A DNA stretch of 64,000 nucleotides from IMG/VR virus record IMGVR_UViG_3300047552_001889, positions 64,001-128,000 of that record. One strand, 5' to 3'. Positions 41,960-50,112 of the stretch are shown here, piece by piece. The translations under genes were made by a program, and so were the position numbers. Position 1 is the stretch's first letter, and every line of letters starts with the position of its first letter. Source of the DNA: a virus. The notes under the pieces are model-generated. The model was not told the origin of the DNA and did not search any database. It was given only the letters and a program-made list of their open reading frames with translations.

Positions 41960-42271
41960 ATGGCCAGCGTAATTCAAAAATATAAGAAACTCTATAAGAA
42001 GCTTAAGGACCTTGAGCTTCAGAAATCGTTTATTCTAATTGACTTGGACTTATATGTCACCTCAAGAAAGAATATGATTCGTTCACGTTCTGTTTTGATT
42101 AATAGAAACTATGCTTCTGAAAAGATAGTGGTTTCAAATAAGGATTTGAATGAGCTTGAGTGTATTATTAGTAAGCAAACTGCAAATATTGCTGAGTGCT
42201 ATAAGTTGCTTAAGGAAAACAAGAATCAGACTTCTGTTGTCAAAATAAAATTGTCAATGCTCGTAAAATAA
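41960..42271 (+). CDS. Hypothetical protein, 103 aa
   Basis: Not recognised. Basic helical protein. ATG 41960 chosen, just after the previous stop; an open frame from 41924 lies inside that gene. Confidence 0.6.
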   Translation: MASVIQKYKKLYKKLKDLELQKSFILIDLDLYVTSRKNMIRSRSVLINRNYASEKIVVSNKDLNELECIISKQTANIAECYKLLKENKNQTSVVKIKLSMLVK

Positions 42272-42276
42272 AAGCT

Positions 42277-42513
42277 ATGTCAGAGTGGAAAAGCACAAAC
42301 TATCACGGGCATGTTCAGTCCGATGATTCTATAAAATTAGAAAACGGTAAGTGGTATGAAATAGGGTTCCAGCTTCAATTCCCGTCTGATAAAAATTTTG
42401 GACATCAAGGAATTTTGATGTACAATGATGGATTCTTTGACGAGAATGGTTATCACTTGAAGCCATTTCCAACTCACGCAAGAGAGATAGTGTTGACAGA
42501 GCCAGTGATTTAA
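42277..42513 (+). CDS. Hypothetical protein, 78 aa
   Basis: Not recognised. Beta-rich, with GKWYEIGFQLQFPSD; one base separates it from the next gene. Confidence 0.6.
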   Translation: MSEWKSTNYHGHVQSDDSIKLENGKWYEIGFQLQFPSDKNFGHQGILMYNDGFFDENGYHLKPFPTHAREIVLTEPVI

Positions 42514-42514
42514 T

Positions 42515-42712
42515 ATGACAACTAGCGAGGATAATAGCACCAAGACTGTTGAGCTCCAGATAATGTATTTTTTAATTGAAGAATTGAAAATCACCAGTGA
42601 TGAAGTGTCTAAGATGACACTATCTGAAAGAATGAGCACAATAGAGAGGCGAGATGTCTCTAAGTGGAATGAATTTAGGAAAGGACTCAGACAGTCTGGG
42701 TACATAATTTAA
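42515..42712 (+). CDS. Hypothetical protein, 65 aa
   Basis: Not recognised. Charged helical protein; possible helix-turn-helix (ITSDEVSKMTLSERMSTIER) but weak. Confidence 0.55.
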   Translation: MTTSEDNSTKTVELQIMYFLIEELKITSDEVSKMTLSERMSTIERRDVSKWNEFRKGLRQSGYII

Positions 42713-42718
42713 ACAAAG

Positions 42719-42799
42719 ATGCATAAACAGGAAGAAATAATCAGCAAATTAGGAATCGAGGAGGAGATTGTTTGTATCTATCCATCTAGTCTCCAGTAA
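42719..42799 (+). pseudogene. Truncated nucleotidyltransferase N-terminus, cut by the homing endonuclease insertion
   Basis: ATG 42719 opens 26 codons. The first 21 (HKQEEIISKLGIEEEIVCIY after Met) align with the start of the intact nucleotidyltransferase at 43817 (EHIIKELGIDEEIIAIY). Similarity stops near 42781, exactly where the tail of the leftward homing endonuclease (stop at 42778-42780) begins. It therefore looks like the stump of a paralogue, or of an older copy of the gene, broken by that insertion. Confidence 0.6.
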
Positions 42800-43740
42800 A
42801 AACCTTTATATTTACTGTTGTTTTTTATAGCTCTTGTGATGGGTCCAGTATTATTATAACCAAGTGAAACTTTTATTTCTTTAACATCATTCCAGATTTT
42901 TAAACAATCTCCGTTAGAATCTATTTGCTTGATATTTGTGTATTTATTTGTTTTGGGAATCCAGTCGCCAACTTCTTGTATTTTATTAATAACCTCTGAA
43001 TTAGATAAATATTCATAACTAAAATAAAAACCTTTAGATTGTTTACAGCTTCCAGAAAGAACAAATCGTATAGACACAGGCTCAATATTTAATTCAGAAG
43101 CACAGCCTCTAATACTATCCCATTCTTTTATTAGATTGCCTTTTAAGTCATATTGATATACAGTTTTTTTAGTATAATCAGAAACAGACCGTCCATTTAT
43201 ATTATTTTCTTTAAATATTTTAGTTATTACACCTCTGCTGATGTTTAATTCTTTACTTATCTCTCTAGTAGTTTTATTAAGTCTATAAAGCTGTATAACA
43301 TTTGATGCCAAAGAATCTCTTAATTTTTTATACTTATCAATTATTTTTTTCTTTTGTTTTTCTGATTGTTTAAATCCAAGATTGCTATCAGCAATCGGCC
43401 TACCATTATATCCTTTGTTAAATGAATCAAAATAATTAATATAATATTGTTCTTTCAATATGCACTCTTCTGGCATACACTCCTCAACAATTTCAAATGA
43501 TAACTTATCTTTCCCATATTTATTAAAAGCGTTTTGTAATGCTGGAGAATGGTGTTTATTATTTTTTAGCAAATAAATATGTTTCCTCCATCTATTATAA
43601 AATCCATTGCCACTTTTTATTTTTGAAGAGTTTGAAGATGCACTTCCAACATATACTTTTTTAGAGCCATCAAATCCTATTTTGTAAATCCCTGTTGTTG
43701 ATGGAAATATTGTAAATTCGTTTATTCTATATCTTTTCAT
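42778..43740 (-). CDS. GIY-YIG homing endonuclease with HTH and NUMOD-like repeats, 320 aa
   Basis: The catalytic domain has TGIYKIGF (GIY at 17-19), VYVGSAS (YVG at 30-32), FYNRWRKH (Arg50) and LKEQYYINYF (Glu97), then YNGRPI. A helix-turn-helix follows (REISKELNISRGVITKIF, about 153-172). Two NUMOD1-like DNA-reading repeats come last, VYQYDLKGNLIKEWDSI (about 190) and IKQIDSNGDCLKIWNDV (about 272), each ended by KGFYF/KGFYW. It is AT-rich and the only gene in the interior on the minus strand: a selfish mobile gene. No intron-like structure was recognised around it. Confidence 0.9.
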   Translation of the reverse strand: MKRYRINEFTIFPSTTGIYKIGFDGSKKVYVGSASSNSSKIKSGNGFYNRWRKHIYLLKNNKHHSPALQNAFNKYGKDKLSFEIVEECMPEECILKEQYYINYFDSFNKGYNGRPIADSNLGFKQSEKQKKKIIDKYKKLRDSLASNVIQLYRLNKTTREISKELNISRGVITKIFKENNINGRSVSDYTKKTVYQYDLKGNLIKEWDSIRGCASELNIEPVSIRFVLSGSCKQSKGFYFSYEYLSNSEVINKIQEVGDWIPKTNKYTNIKQIDSNGDCLKIWNDVKEIKVSLGYNNTGPITRAIKNNSKYKGFYWRLDG

Positions 43741-43816
43741 ACTTTGATTTTATATAAATAGAAAATAAAATCCAAAAGGGTAGGTTGCTATTATTTTTTT
43801 ATATAAATTTGTAAAC

Positions 43817-44440
43817 ATGAAACACACTGCAGAACATATTATTAAAGAATTGGGTATTGATGAAGAAATAATAGCCATTTACAAATATGGGAGTCAAGTC
43901 TATGGAACAGCCTCCAAGTATTCTGACCATGACTACATCCTTGTAGCCAAGAACTCCATGCTTAACAGCGGAGCATTCAAGAACAATGCTGTATCCAGCT
44001 TAGACTATTCAATTCAAGGAACTCTATACTCAAGAGGCGGATTCCAGGATGCAATCAACAACTACAGCATGCCAGCTATGGAATGCCTATCTCTTGCTCA
44101 GGAAGATATTATCCTCAGAAAGTGGCCATTCAAAATACAGAAGTGGGATAATAAGGAGATGATTGATAAGGTCATCCAGCAAGCCTCAGCCTCAAGGCAC
44201 ATTGCTGATAAGCAGGCTAAGACCTCTGATGGTGAATTCAAGGATAGAGCTAAGCGTGGAATGTTCCATGCCCTCAGAATCCTTATGTTTGGGTTGCAGC
44301 TAAAAGAGTATCAGAAGATTGTTGACTTCTCTGCAGCAAATGAGCTTCACTCTAAGATTATGTCAATAGACGATGAAGACTTCGATACAAGAAACTGGTA
44401 TGAACTTTTTGACGAACTTGTAAATAAACTTAAGGGATAA
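43817..44440 (+). CDS. Nucleotidyltransferase (MNT/RlaP-like), 207 aa
   Basis: KYGSQVYGTASKYSDHDYILV has the GS…DxD signature of the pol-beta nucleotidyltransferase fold (Gly25-Ser26, Asp37, Asp39). The C-terminal half is helical, with RHIADKQ and RAKRGMFHALRIL. Such proteins add nucleotides to RNA or protein; RlaP-like members are tied to RNA repair. A TAAATTTG box at 43804-43811 lies 5 bases before ATG 43817, without a clear TTTG 20 bases upstream. A truncated relative lies at 42719. Confidence 0.75.
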   Translation: MKHTAEHIIKELGIDEEIIAIYKYGSQVYGTASKYSDHDYILVAKNSMLNSGAFKNNAVSSLDYSIQGTLYSRGGFQDAINNYSMPAMECLSLAQEDIILRKWPFKIQKWDNKEMIDKVIQQASASRHIADKQAKTSDGEFKDRAKRGMFHALRILMFGLQLKEYQKIVDFSAANELHSKIMSIDDEDFDTRNWYELFDELVNKLKG

Positions 44441-44472
44441 TTTGTTTCTTTATAAAATTATAATTAAATTTG
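44441..44472 (+). promoter_or_regulatory. Host-type (Bacteroidota) promoter
   Basis: TTTG (44441-44444), 20 bases, TAAATTTG (44465-44472); ATG 44480 follows after 7 bases. Confidence 0.7.
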
Positions 44473-44479
44473 CTCCACT

Positions 44480-44899
44480 ATGACAGGTATTGGAGCATTT
44501 TTTTTGATTGTTATTGTAGCTTTGACGGTTAGTCAGATTTTTATAACCAGAGGCTACTTAAGGTATAGAAAGTTATACGCAGAATATAACTACCTATTAA
44601 ACGATTCTGCTGAAAAGGAGAATAAGATACAGGACCTAGTTGATTCTGGATTCTTTGACTCAGCTATATTCAATGTTGATAAGTTCAACGAATGGTTCAA
44701 AAATAATAAGGATAAGAGCATATACGCCCATGCTGGAATCTATCTAAGAACTGACAAGCTCTCCAGAGTTCATATTGATGATTACATTAGTGTTATCACG
44801 AATGGGGTTATATCTGGAAAAGACTTTGAAGAGCTTAAGATATTCAAGTTTGAGGACAAGATAAGAAAAAACTGGATTAAGCAATTACATTCTAAATAA
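44480..44899 (+). CDS. Single-pass membrane protein, 139 aa
   Basis: N-terminal hydrophobic helix (GIGAFFLIVIVALTVSQIFI, about residues 3-22), then a soluble domain without recognised motif. Confidence 0.6.
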   Translation: MTGIGAFFLIVIVALTVSQIFITRGYLRYRKLYAEYNYLLNDSAEKENKIQDLVDSGFFDSAIFNVDKFNEWFKNNKDKSIYAHAGIYLRTDKLSRVHIDDYISVITNGVISGKDFEELKIFKFEDKIRKNWIKQLHSK

Positions 44900-44915
44900 A
44901 CAAAAATAGAGATAA

Positions 44916-45809
44916 ATGGAGACAAAAGAGAAACACCCACTGGTATTAGGTCCATCTAAGACTGAGAGTGGTTACACAGTATTTAAAAACGTGGACGAAG
45001 AGCTTGTAAGTAAAATAAAAGCATTAAATGTGCCTTCAGAAACATGGATTGAAAGCAACTGGTTATCTGGGGCTAAGGGTGTCTGCAGAATTGATAAAAA
45101 ATTGAATGATAATCAGTTCTTATGTGTTGATGAGCATGGTCATTATTTTGTAAAAGATGCCAACTCATTCGAAGATACAAATAGAAATAATCTTCTAAAT
45201 AAAATAAACAATGAGTTTAGTGTAGCTGACTATCTGAATGAGAACATGAAACTTTTTACTCATTCTGGATATGCACACATAAAATTCTTATCTTCAAAAA
45301 CAGATGAGTCTTATGACGCTCTTGGAAGGGTTTCAAAAACAGAAATTGGATATGAGCTAGATACTTACGATGGTATTACTCTAAAAGAATTATCTGGAAA
45401 ATGGTGCTCTATTATGTTCTGTTTCTTTAATGAAGAAGGAAATATTGAAAACAGAGATTACAACATAGACTTTAAGGATTATTTTGAAAACAAGCCAAAA
45501 ACAAGAGAAGACTTAATAAATGGAATTTCAAGTTTAATTCCTGATGTTGAATATAAGCATGCTGGTAACAAATGGTTCTCAAATAGTTTTGCATTTGTAT
45601 TAGATGAAAGTGGTGATGAAGAAGATGACGAAGATGATAAAGAAGATGATGAAATAATTATATTTCGTCTTAACAAACTTCCTCACAAGAGTGGTGATAA
45701 CTATGGAGATAGATATTATAAGGCAAGAGTTCCATTGAAATTCACAGAAGTAAAAAGAGATAGCATCCTTGAAAGAATTATTCCACTTATTAACAAGCTA
45801 GAAATATAA
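44916..45809 (+). CDS. Hypothetical protein with acidic run, 297 aa
   Basis: Not recognised. A stretch of Asp/Glu (about residues 231-246) splits the C-terminal domain; the rest is mixed alpha/beta. 1-base overlap (TAATG) with the next gene. Confidence 0.6.
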   Translation: METKEKHPLVLGPSKTESGYTVFKNVDEELVSKIKALNVPSETWIESNWLSGAKGVCRIDKKLNDNQFLCVDEHGHYFVKDANSFEDTNRNNLLNKINNEFSVADYLNENMKLFTHSGYAHIKFLSSKTDESYDALGRVSKTEIGYELDTYDGITLKELSGKWCSIMFCFFNEEGNIENRDYNIDFKDYFENKPKTREDLINGISSLIPDVEYKHAGNKWFSNSFAFVLDESGDEEDDEDDKEDDEIIIFRLNKLPHKSGDNYGDRYYKARVPLKFTEVKRDSILERIIPLINKLEI

Positions 45810-46111
45810 TGGAAGTATTGAAGACTTTTGTATTCTCCAATGAAGAATATAAGGACACAATTCTAAAAAAGGTAATTTGTAACTATGATTTTGAAAAGCA
45901 GGAATACACAAGAGACAGTGTTCCATACAGCGAAAACGAATGGCCTCTGTTCCACAAAATTATAGTTTACGTTGGAGAAAATAGAATAAGAATCGAGAGA
46001 CCATATTCCAAGACTGGAAACAAGATGGGTTCTACCATTTATCCATCAACATTAATAGATGTTCCAGAAATTGCGATGGATGAGGTTAAGGATTTTCTAA
46101 ATTTAAAATAA
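45809..46111 (+). CDS. Hypothetical protein, 100 aa
   Basis: Not recognised. Beta-rich, with IRIERPYSKTGNKMG. Last gene before the terminator at 46116. Confidence 0.6.
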   Translation: MEVLKTFVFSNEEYKDTILKKVICNYDFEKQEYTRDSVPYSENEWPLFHKIIVYVGENRIRIERPYSKTGNKMGSTIYPSTLIDVPEIAMDEVKDFLNLK

Positions 46112-46115
46112 TAAG

Positions 46116-46142
46116 AAAGGAGTCGATTAGACTCCTTTTTTT
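46116..46142 (+). terminator. Rho-independent terminator
   Basis: AAAGGAGTC (46116-46124) with GACTCCTTT (46130-46138), 5-base loop, then a T-run that runs into the next promoter. Confidence 0.85.
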
Positions 46143-46170
46143 GTAACATACCTATATATTTTGCGTATAA
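46142..46170 (+). promoter_or_regulatory. Phage-type promoter
   Basis: TGTAAC (46142-46147), 16 bases, CGTATAA (46164-46170); 20 bases before ATG 46191. Abuts the preceding terminator. Confidence 0.8.
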
Positions 46171-46190
46171 CATGAGTAAAAATCAAAGTA

Positions 46191-46985
46191 ATGAAAACAC
46201 AAAGTGAAGTTGATTGTCAGAAACTGTTTGCAGAGAAATATGGAATTGACTCTATGGGCTTTTCTGAATTGTGGGACCTTCACTTCAAACATGAAGTTAA
46301 TAGACCTTTTGAAGATGAGTTGCGCAAAGTAATTAACAAACTATTACCAAATGAGAATCAACAAGAAGTATATGGCATTTTGTTGAATTACTATGAGGAC
46401 GCTAAAAGACGAAGACGCTTCTATCAAAGAGGAAATCCACATGGCTATGGTTACGAAGTAATTGACCGAAACGAAGGTAAGCCAATTCTTAAGCTTCATA
46501 CATACGATAGTCAAAAAGCTAAAGATTATTGGGAAGCGCTAAGAGCTGATGAAAACGCAGTTGTTCCAGACACTTCTGAAGAAACTCCTCCAAGAAGAGC
46601 ATTGGTAATTAATGGAAAACATGGTTCATGTTATTTTAGTGTTGACACTCAAGAGGAATTTATAAAAAAATCTGTTGATTTCATTAGGGAAAATTTTTCT
46701 GATGTTTATCGTCCCTCTGAAAAAAAGGATAAAGATTACCTAGGCTTAACCAATGAAGAGATAAAATCATTACCAGAAGGAAAAGTCAAAGAGGCAGCTC
46801 TTGAAGAACTTAGAAAATTTAAAGAAAGAAATAAGTATGACTTGCTTCACAAAGAATCATGCGAGCTCTTGGACGAAATAAAGTCTAAGGGTTACAATAG
46901 TAAAATTTCAGATATTATTGACGTTCTTAATTTCTATCAAGGTGATAGATATGAAGGTAATTGGGATATTGTAGACTTGAGGTAG
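46191..46985 (+). CDS. Hypothetical protein, 264 aa
   Basis: Not recognised. Soluble, charged; PRRALVINGKHGSCYFSV in the middle may be a beta core. No catalytic motif. Confidence 0.6.
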   Translation: MKTQSEVDCQKLFAEKYGIDSMGFSELWDLHFKHEVNRPFEDELRKVINKLLPNENQQEVYGILLNYYEDAKRRRRFYQRGNPHGYGYEVIDRNEGKPILKLHTYDSQKAKDYWEALRADENAVVPDTSEETPPRRALVINGKHGSCYFSVDTQEEFIKKSVDFIRENFSDVYRPSEKKDKDYLGLTNEEIKSLPEGKVKEAALEELRKFKERNKYDLLHKESCELLDEIKSKGYNSKISDIIDVLNFYQGDRYEGNWDIVDLR

Positions 46986-46996
46986 CAAAACTAAAA

Positions 46997-47032
46997 ACAA
47001 TGAAAAATAATAAACAATGAAAAATAATAAAC
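46997..47032 (+). repeat. 17-bp tandem duplication across a start codon
   Basis: ACAATGAAAAATAATAA (46997-47013) is repeated at 47014-47030, with two further matching bases. The first copy yields a 6-codon frame ending in a TGA that overlaps the true ATG 47017 (ATGA). Confidence 0.8.
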
Positions 47033-47496
47033 TAGGCATATTCGACAAAAAATCAGACCTCATGAAGGAGCTTGATGAATTCATGAAGCGTGCTGAGGCT
47101 ATTCAGAAACTTCCTCAGTACCAAGAATATCTTGAGTACAAGAAGGAGGTTGAACTATTCTCTGAATTCATTGAAAAGAAGAGAAAAGAAAAGACAAGAG
47201 AAATCATCGAAGAGCTCATTCAGGGCAGACGGGATGATAAAATCAAGGAGTGGATAGAGCGCATCAAGAAGCTTGAGAAGAGACTTAGTGACTCCGCCTG
47301 GAAGAAACACATTTCTTTCTGCTCCAGCAATGTCATGGACCATGTTTGGGAAGTCATCAAGGAAATGGGTGAGCCTACAGAGGTTGAAGATATGTTTGGA
47401 GGCGAAGCATACAAGATTGGCAAATTCACCGTAGAGACTTATTCTGGTCAAGGTGAGTACGGATATGCGATTTATGTTCAGCATAGAATTTTTTAA
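47017..47496 (+). CDS. Helical/coiled-coil protein, 159 aa
   Basis: Not recognised. Long charged helices cover residues 10-95; the C-terminal 60 residues look beta-rich (YKIGKFTVETYSGQGEYG). Start at ATG 47017, downstream copy of a duplicated start region. Confidence 0.6.
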   Translation: MKNNKLGIFDKKSDLMKELDEFMKRAEAIQKLPQYQEYLEYKKEVELFSEFIEKKRKEKTREIIEELIQGRRDDKIKEWIERIKKLEKRLSDSAWKKHISFCSSNVMDHVWEVIKEMGEPTEVEDMFGGEAYKIGKFTVETYSGQGEYGYAIYVQHRIF

Positions 47497-47504
47497 CACC
47501 AACT

Positions 47505-47536
47505 TTTGCTTACTTAATTATTTTGTTGTAACTTTG
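47505..47536 (+). promoter_or_regulatory. Host-type (Bacteroidota) promoter
   Basis: TTTG (47505-47508), 20 bases, TAACTTTG (47529-47536); 17 bases before ATG 47554. Confidence 0.7.
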
Positions 47537-47553
47537 CTTCAAAGTAAAAAGAT

Positions 47554-48030
47554 ATGATTGGAGTTTTAATGTTTCTGTTCTTGACTTATATTATTACGTT
47601 TGTAATAGCTAATTTTTTGACCTTAAGTTCTAGCCCACTTAAAATATCTTCATTAAGAATTCTGAAGCTAACGCTTAATAATGGGAATATAATATACAGA
47701 ATACAACAAAGACTTCCACTATCTCCTATTTGGTTGGATTGTAGCCAAATGATTGGTATGGATTACTATGTTCCCTTAGATTTTAATACAAAGCAAGAAG
47801 CTCAGGAATATCTATCAAGAATTAATAGAGGTTGGGAAGATGACAAGGGTAACTCTATTAAGAAGACCGAGGTTGTTAAGATTGATAGTAATTACCAGGA
47901 GCCTAACGACCCCTCAAAATGTCCACATGAGCTTGTATCTACAGAGTATGGTAGTCAATCATATGGACACTGTATTGAATGTGATTCTACAGTAATTAAG
48001 AACGAAGAAGGAAATTGGAAAACACCATAA
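47554..48030 (+). CDS. Membrane-anchored protein with zinc-ribbon end, 158 aa
   Basis: N-terminal hydrophobic helix (about residues 2-25), a middle soluble part, and CPHELV…YGHCIEC at the end (CxH…CxxC) that should bind zinc. Not recognised further. Confidence 0.6.
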   Translation: MIGVLMFLFLTYIITFVIANFLTLSSSPLKISSLRILKLTLNNGNIIYRIQQRLPLSPIWLDCSQMIGMDYYVPLDFNTKQEAQEYLSRINRGWEDDKGNSIKKTEVVKIDSNYQEPNDPSKCPHELVSTEYGSQSYGHCIECDSTVIKNEEGNWKTP

Positions 48031-48040
48031 AACAATAAGC

Positions 48041-48409
48041 ATGGAGTCAATATACGTACATGGAATAACAAAAATTTCAAAGTTCCCAAAAATTGAAGAT
48101 TGGGACGTTAATTTTAAAATAGTTTCTAACTTTAAAAAGAAAGTCGGCAGAAGGTACCTATTCTTTCCAGTATACGAAGACTTAGGAGAGTCAGTTGTAA
48201 CTTGGTGGACTGAAAATTTTGTCTCAACAACAAAAGAATTTAAGCACAGTAAACTCTTCATAGAAGATGGTAAGTTCTACCATAAGCCACACATTTCAAT
48301 CTACATGAATAATAAGTCTAGGAAGGACATTTACTTCAACTCAATAGAGGAAATGGATGCGAAATATAGAGAGTTAAGAAACCTGGCACCAAATGTAAAT
48401 TTTGATTAA
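48041..48409 (+). CDS. Hypothetical protein, 122 aa
   Basis: Not recognised. Aromatic, beta-rich protein with paired Trp (TWWTENF). Confidence 0.6.
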   Translation: MESIYVHGITKISKFPKIEDWDVNFKIVSNFKKKVGRRYLFFPVYEDLGESVVTWWTENFVSTTKEFKHSKLFIEDGKFYHKPHISIYMNNKSRKDIYFNSIEEMDAKYRELRNLAPNVNFD

Positions 48410-48415
48410 ATCAAT

Positions 48416-48604
48416 ATGAAAAAATTTTTATTAATACCAATCCTATTTGCTGCTACGTCTTGCGGTTCAAATGCAAATGACGTTTCCATAGAGGAAATTA
48501 AGGCTAACAAGGAAGTTGAAATTGAGAAGGAGGAAACCAAGCAAATGCAGGTTCAGCTAAAAATCGAACAGGAAAAGTCAAAACAACTTAAAAATAAGAA
48601 GTAA
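48416..48604 (+). CDS. Small lipoprotein, 62 aa
   Basis: Lipoprotein signal MKKFLLIPILFAATSCGS with lipobox ATSC (Cys16). The mature part is a 46-residue charged coiled coil rich in Lys and Glu. Could be an outer-membrane spanin-like or superinfection-exclusion lipoprotein; neither is proven. TAATG overlap with the glycosyltransferase gene. Confidence 0.7.
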   Translation: MKKFLLIPILFAATSCGSNANDVSIEEIKANKEVEIEKEETKQMQVQLKIEQEKSKQLKNKK

Positions 48605-49824
48605 TGCTAGATTTCATCAAGAATAACACCATTTTCTTTAACAAGTACAAGACGAATAGCGAAGCTATCATTATCTCTTGTTTCTTCAATCCACAGGGTT
48701 CTGAATACAGAACCAAGGCATTTAACCACTTCTATGAGAGCATCAAACATCTTCCACATAGAATTATTGAGTGTGTAATCGGAGATGCAGAGCCAGAGCT
48801 TCCAGAGAATGAAAACATCAAGAGAGTCTATACAAAGAGCTTACTTTGGCATAAGGAGTCACTATTGAATAACATCATCCGAGAATTGCCTGAGCAGTAT
48901 AAGTACATCTTCTGGGTGGATGCGGATGTTATCTTTACAAACAAGAACTGGCTTGTTGAAGGAGTTAGACAGCTTAATAAAAATAAGATTATTCAGCCAT
49001 TCGAATATTGTGTTCACCTAGAGCAAGATGAGCTTGAGCCATCTTTCAGTCTTGATGAGGTGATATACACCAACGAGCTTACTCCAAACGATATAAATAG
49101 CAAGGTGTGGAGAAGTTTCTGTGCTAACTACTCAGACTCATCACTTTGGGAAAGTAATGTTTATAATGACCACGGACACGTTGGCTTCGCATGGGGTGCT
49201 AGAAGAGAAGTTCTTGAGGAAGTTCCTCTATATGATAAAGCTCTTGTGGGTGGTGCCGACCATATCATTGCTCACGCAGCAGCTGGACAGATTGGTCATA
49301 ATTGCATCATGAAATCGTTCACTGATGACATAGACTCAATCAATGAGTGGAGCAAGAGATTCTATGAGGTTGTCAATGGTGAAATTGGATACGTTGAAGG
49401 TGAACTATTCCATATCTGGCATGGAGACATTAAGAAGCGAGAATACCTGAAGAGAGTTCAGGAGTTTACTGGAAAGTCAAAGACCATAGTTGAAAAGGAT
49501 GAGCATGGACTATACGTTGCAAAAAACGATGAGGATGTATATGTTAAGGATTACTTCAGAAATCGTGAAATCAGCAAGGATGATGGATTTTTAGAATCTG
49601 TTGTTGCTGGATACTTGACAGATGATGCTCTTCTCGGAACAGTGATTGGAGGAAACCCAGCTGGAGCAATTATCGGAGATATGCTAAATGATTCTGACGA
49701 GAAATCTCACGATGTAGAATTTGGCGGAGGTGAGTTCGGTGGAGCAGGAGCAGGAGCTTCTTGGGAAGTATCTAGCGATTCTGACTCTACATCTGTTGAT
49801 AGTGACTTGAGTCCTTTTTCATAA
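48604..49824 (+). CDS. GT-A glycosyltransferase-like protein with glycine-zipper tail, 406 aa
   Basis: The catalytic part (about 20-260) has IIISCFFNPQGSEYR, YIFWVDADVIF with the metal-binding DAD (106-108), GFAWGARREV (194-203) and GGADH (216-220), as in family 2-type sugar transferases. The tail (about 330-406) is different: FLESVVAGYLTDDALLG and GGNPAGAIIGDML form a glycine-zipper-like segment, then a Gly/Ser/Asp-rich end. It might glycosylate phage DNA, a virion protein or a surface sugar. The tail may bind membrane or form oligomers (inference). Confidence 0.7.
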   Translation: MLDFIKNNTIFFNKYKTNSEAIIISCFFNPQGSEYRTKAFNHFYESIKHLPHRIIECVIGDAEPELPENENIKRVYTKSLLWHKESLLNNIIRELPEQYKYIFWVDADVIFTNKNWLVEGVRQLNKNKIIQPFEYCVHLEQDELEPSFSLDEVIYTNELTPNDINSKVWRSFCANYSDSSLWESNVYNDHGHVGFAWGARREVLEEVPLYDKALVGGADHIIAHAAAGQIGHNCIMKSFTDDIDSINEWSKRFYEVVNGEIGYVEGELFHIWHGDIKKREYLKRVQEFTGKSKTIVEKDEHGLYVAKNDEDVYVKDYFRNREISKDDGFLESVVAGYLTDDALLGTVIGGNPAGAIIGDMLNDSDEKSHDVEFGGGEFGGAGAGASWEVSSDSDSTSVDSDLSPFS

Positions 49825-49835
49825 GTTTAACAAAT

Positions 49836-50075
49836 ATGTTTTGTAAATTTAAAAAAGAAGATATTAATCTTAAAATAATAAAAAACCCCTTAATGATTGG
49901 CCCAAATAAGTGGTGGTATGTTATAGAAGATGAAAATGGATATATCATTGACAAGCAATGTACGTCCAGGCAGTATTTTAAGATTTACAAGCATAAGACT
50001 GGAGATAATTCCTTAAAATTTGATGAATTTTTAGCAAAAGCTAAGTCTGGAGAAATAGATTTGAAACAAATATAG
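49836..50075 (+). CDS. Hypothetical protein, 79 aa
   Basis: Not recognised. Small basic protein with GPNKWWYVIEDENGYI. Its stop lies inside the next promoter's spacer. Confidence 0.55.
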   Translation: MFCKFKKEDINLKIIKNPLMIGPNKWWYVIEDENGYIIDKQCTSRQYFKIYKHKTGDNSLKFDEFLAKAKSGEIDLKQI

Positions 50076-50090
50076 TTTTTCATCGTATAA
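50062..50090 (+). promoter_or_regulatory. Phage-type promoter
   Basis: TGAAAC (50062-50067, inside the end of the previous gene), 16 bases, CGTATAA (50084-50090); 22 bases before ATG 50113. Confidence 0.8.
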
Positions 50091-50112
50091 TAAAGAAAAA
50101 GTCATTAAAGAG

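Noticed and set aside
42778-43740. Group I intron around the GIY-YIG gene
   Set aside because: The gene is antisense to its surroundings and no intron core elements or rejoined exons were seen; the stump and the intact gene overlap in content rather than being two exons.
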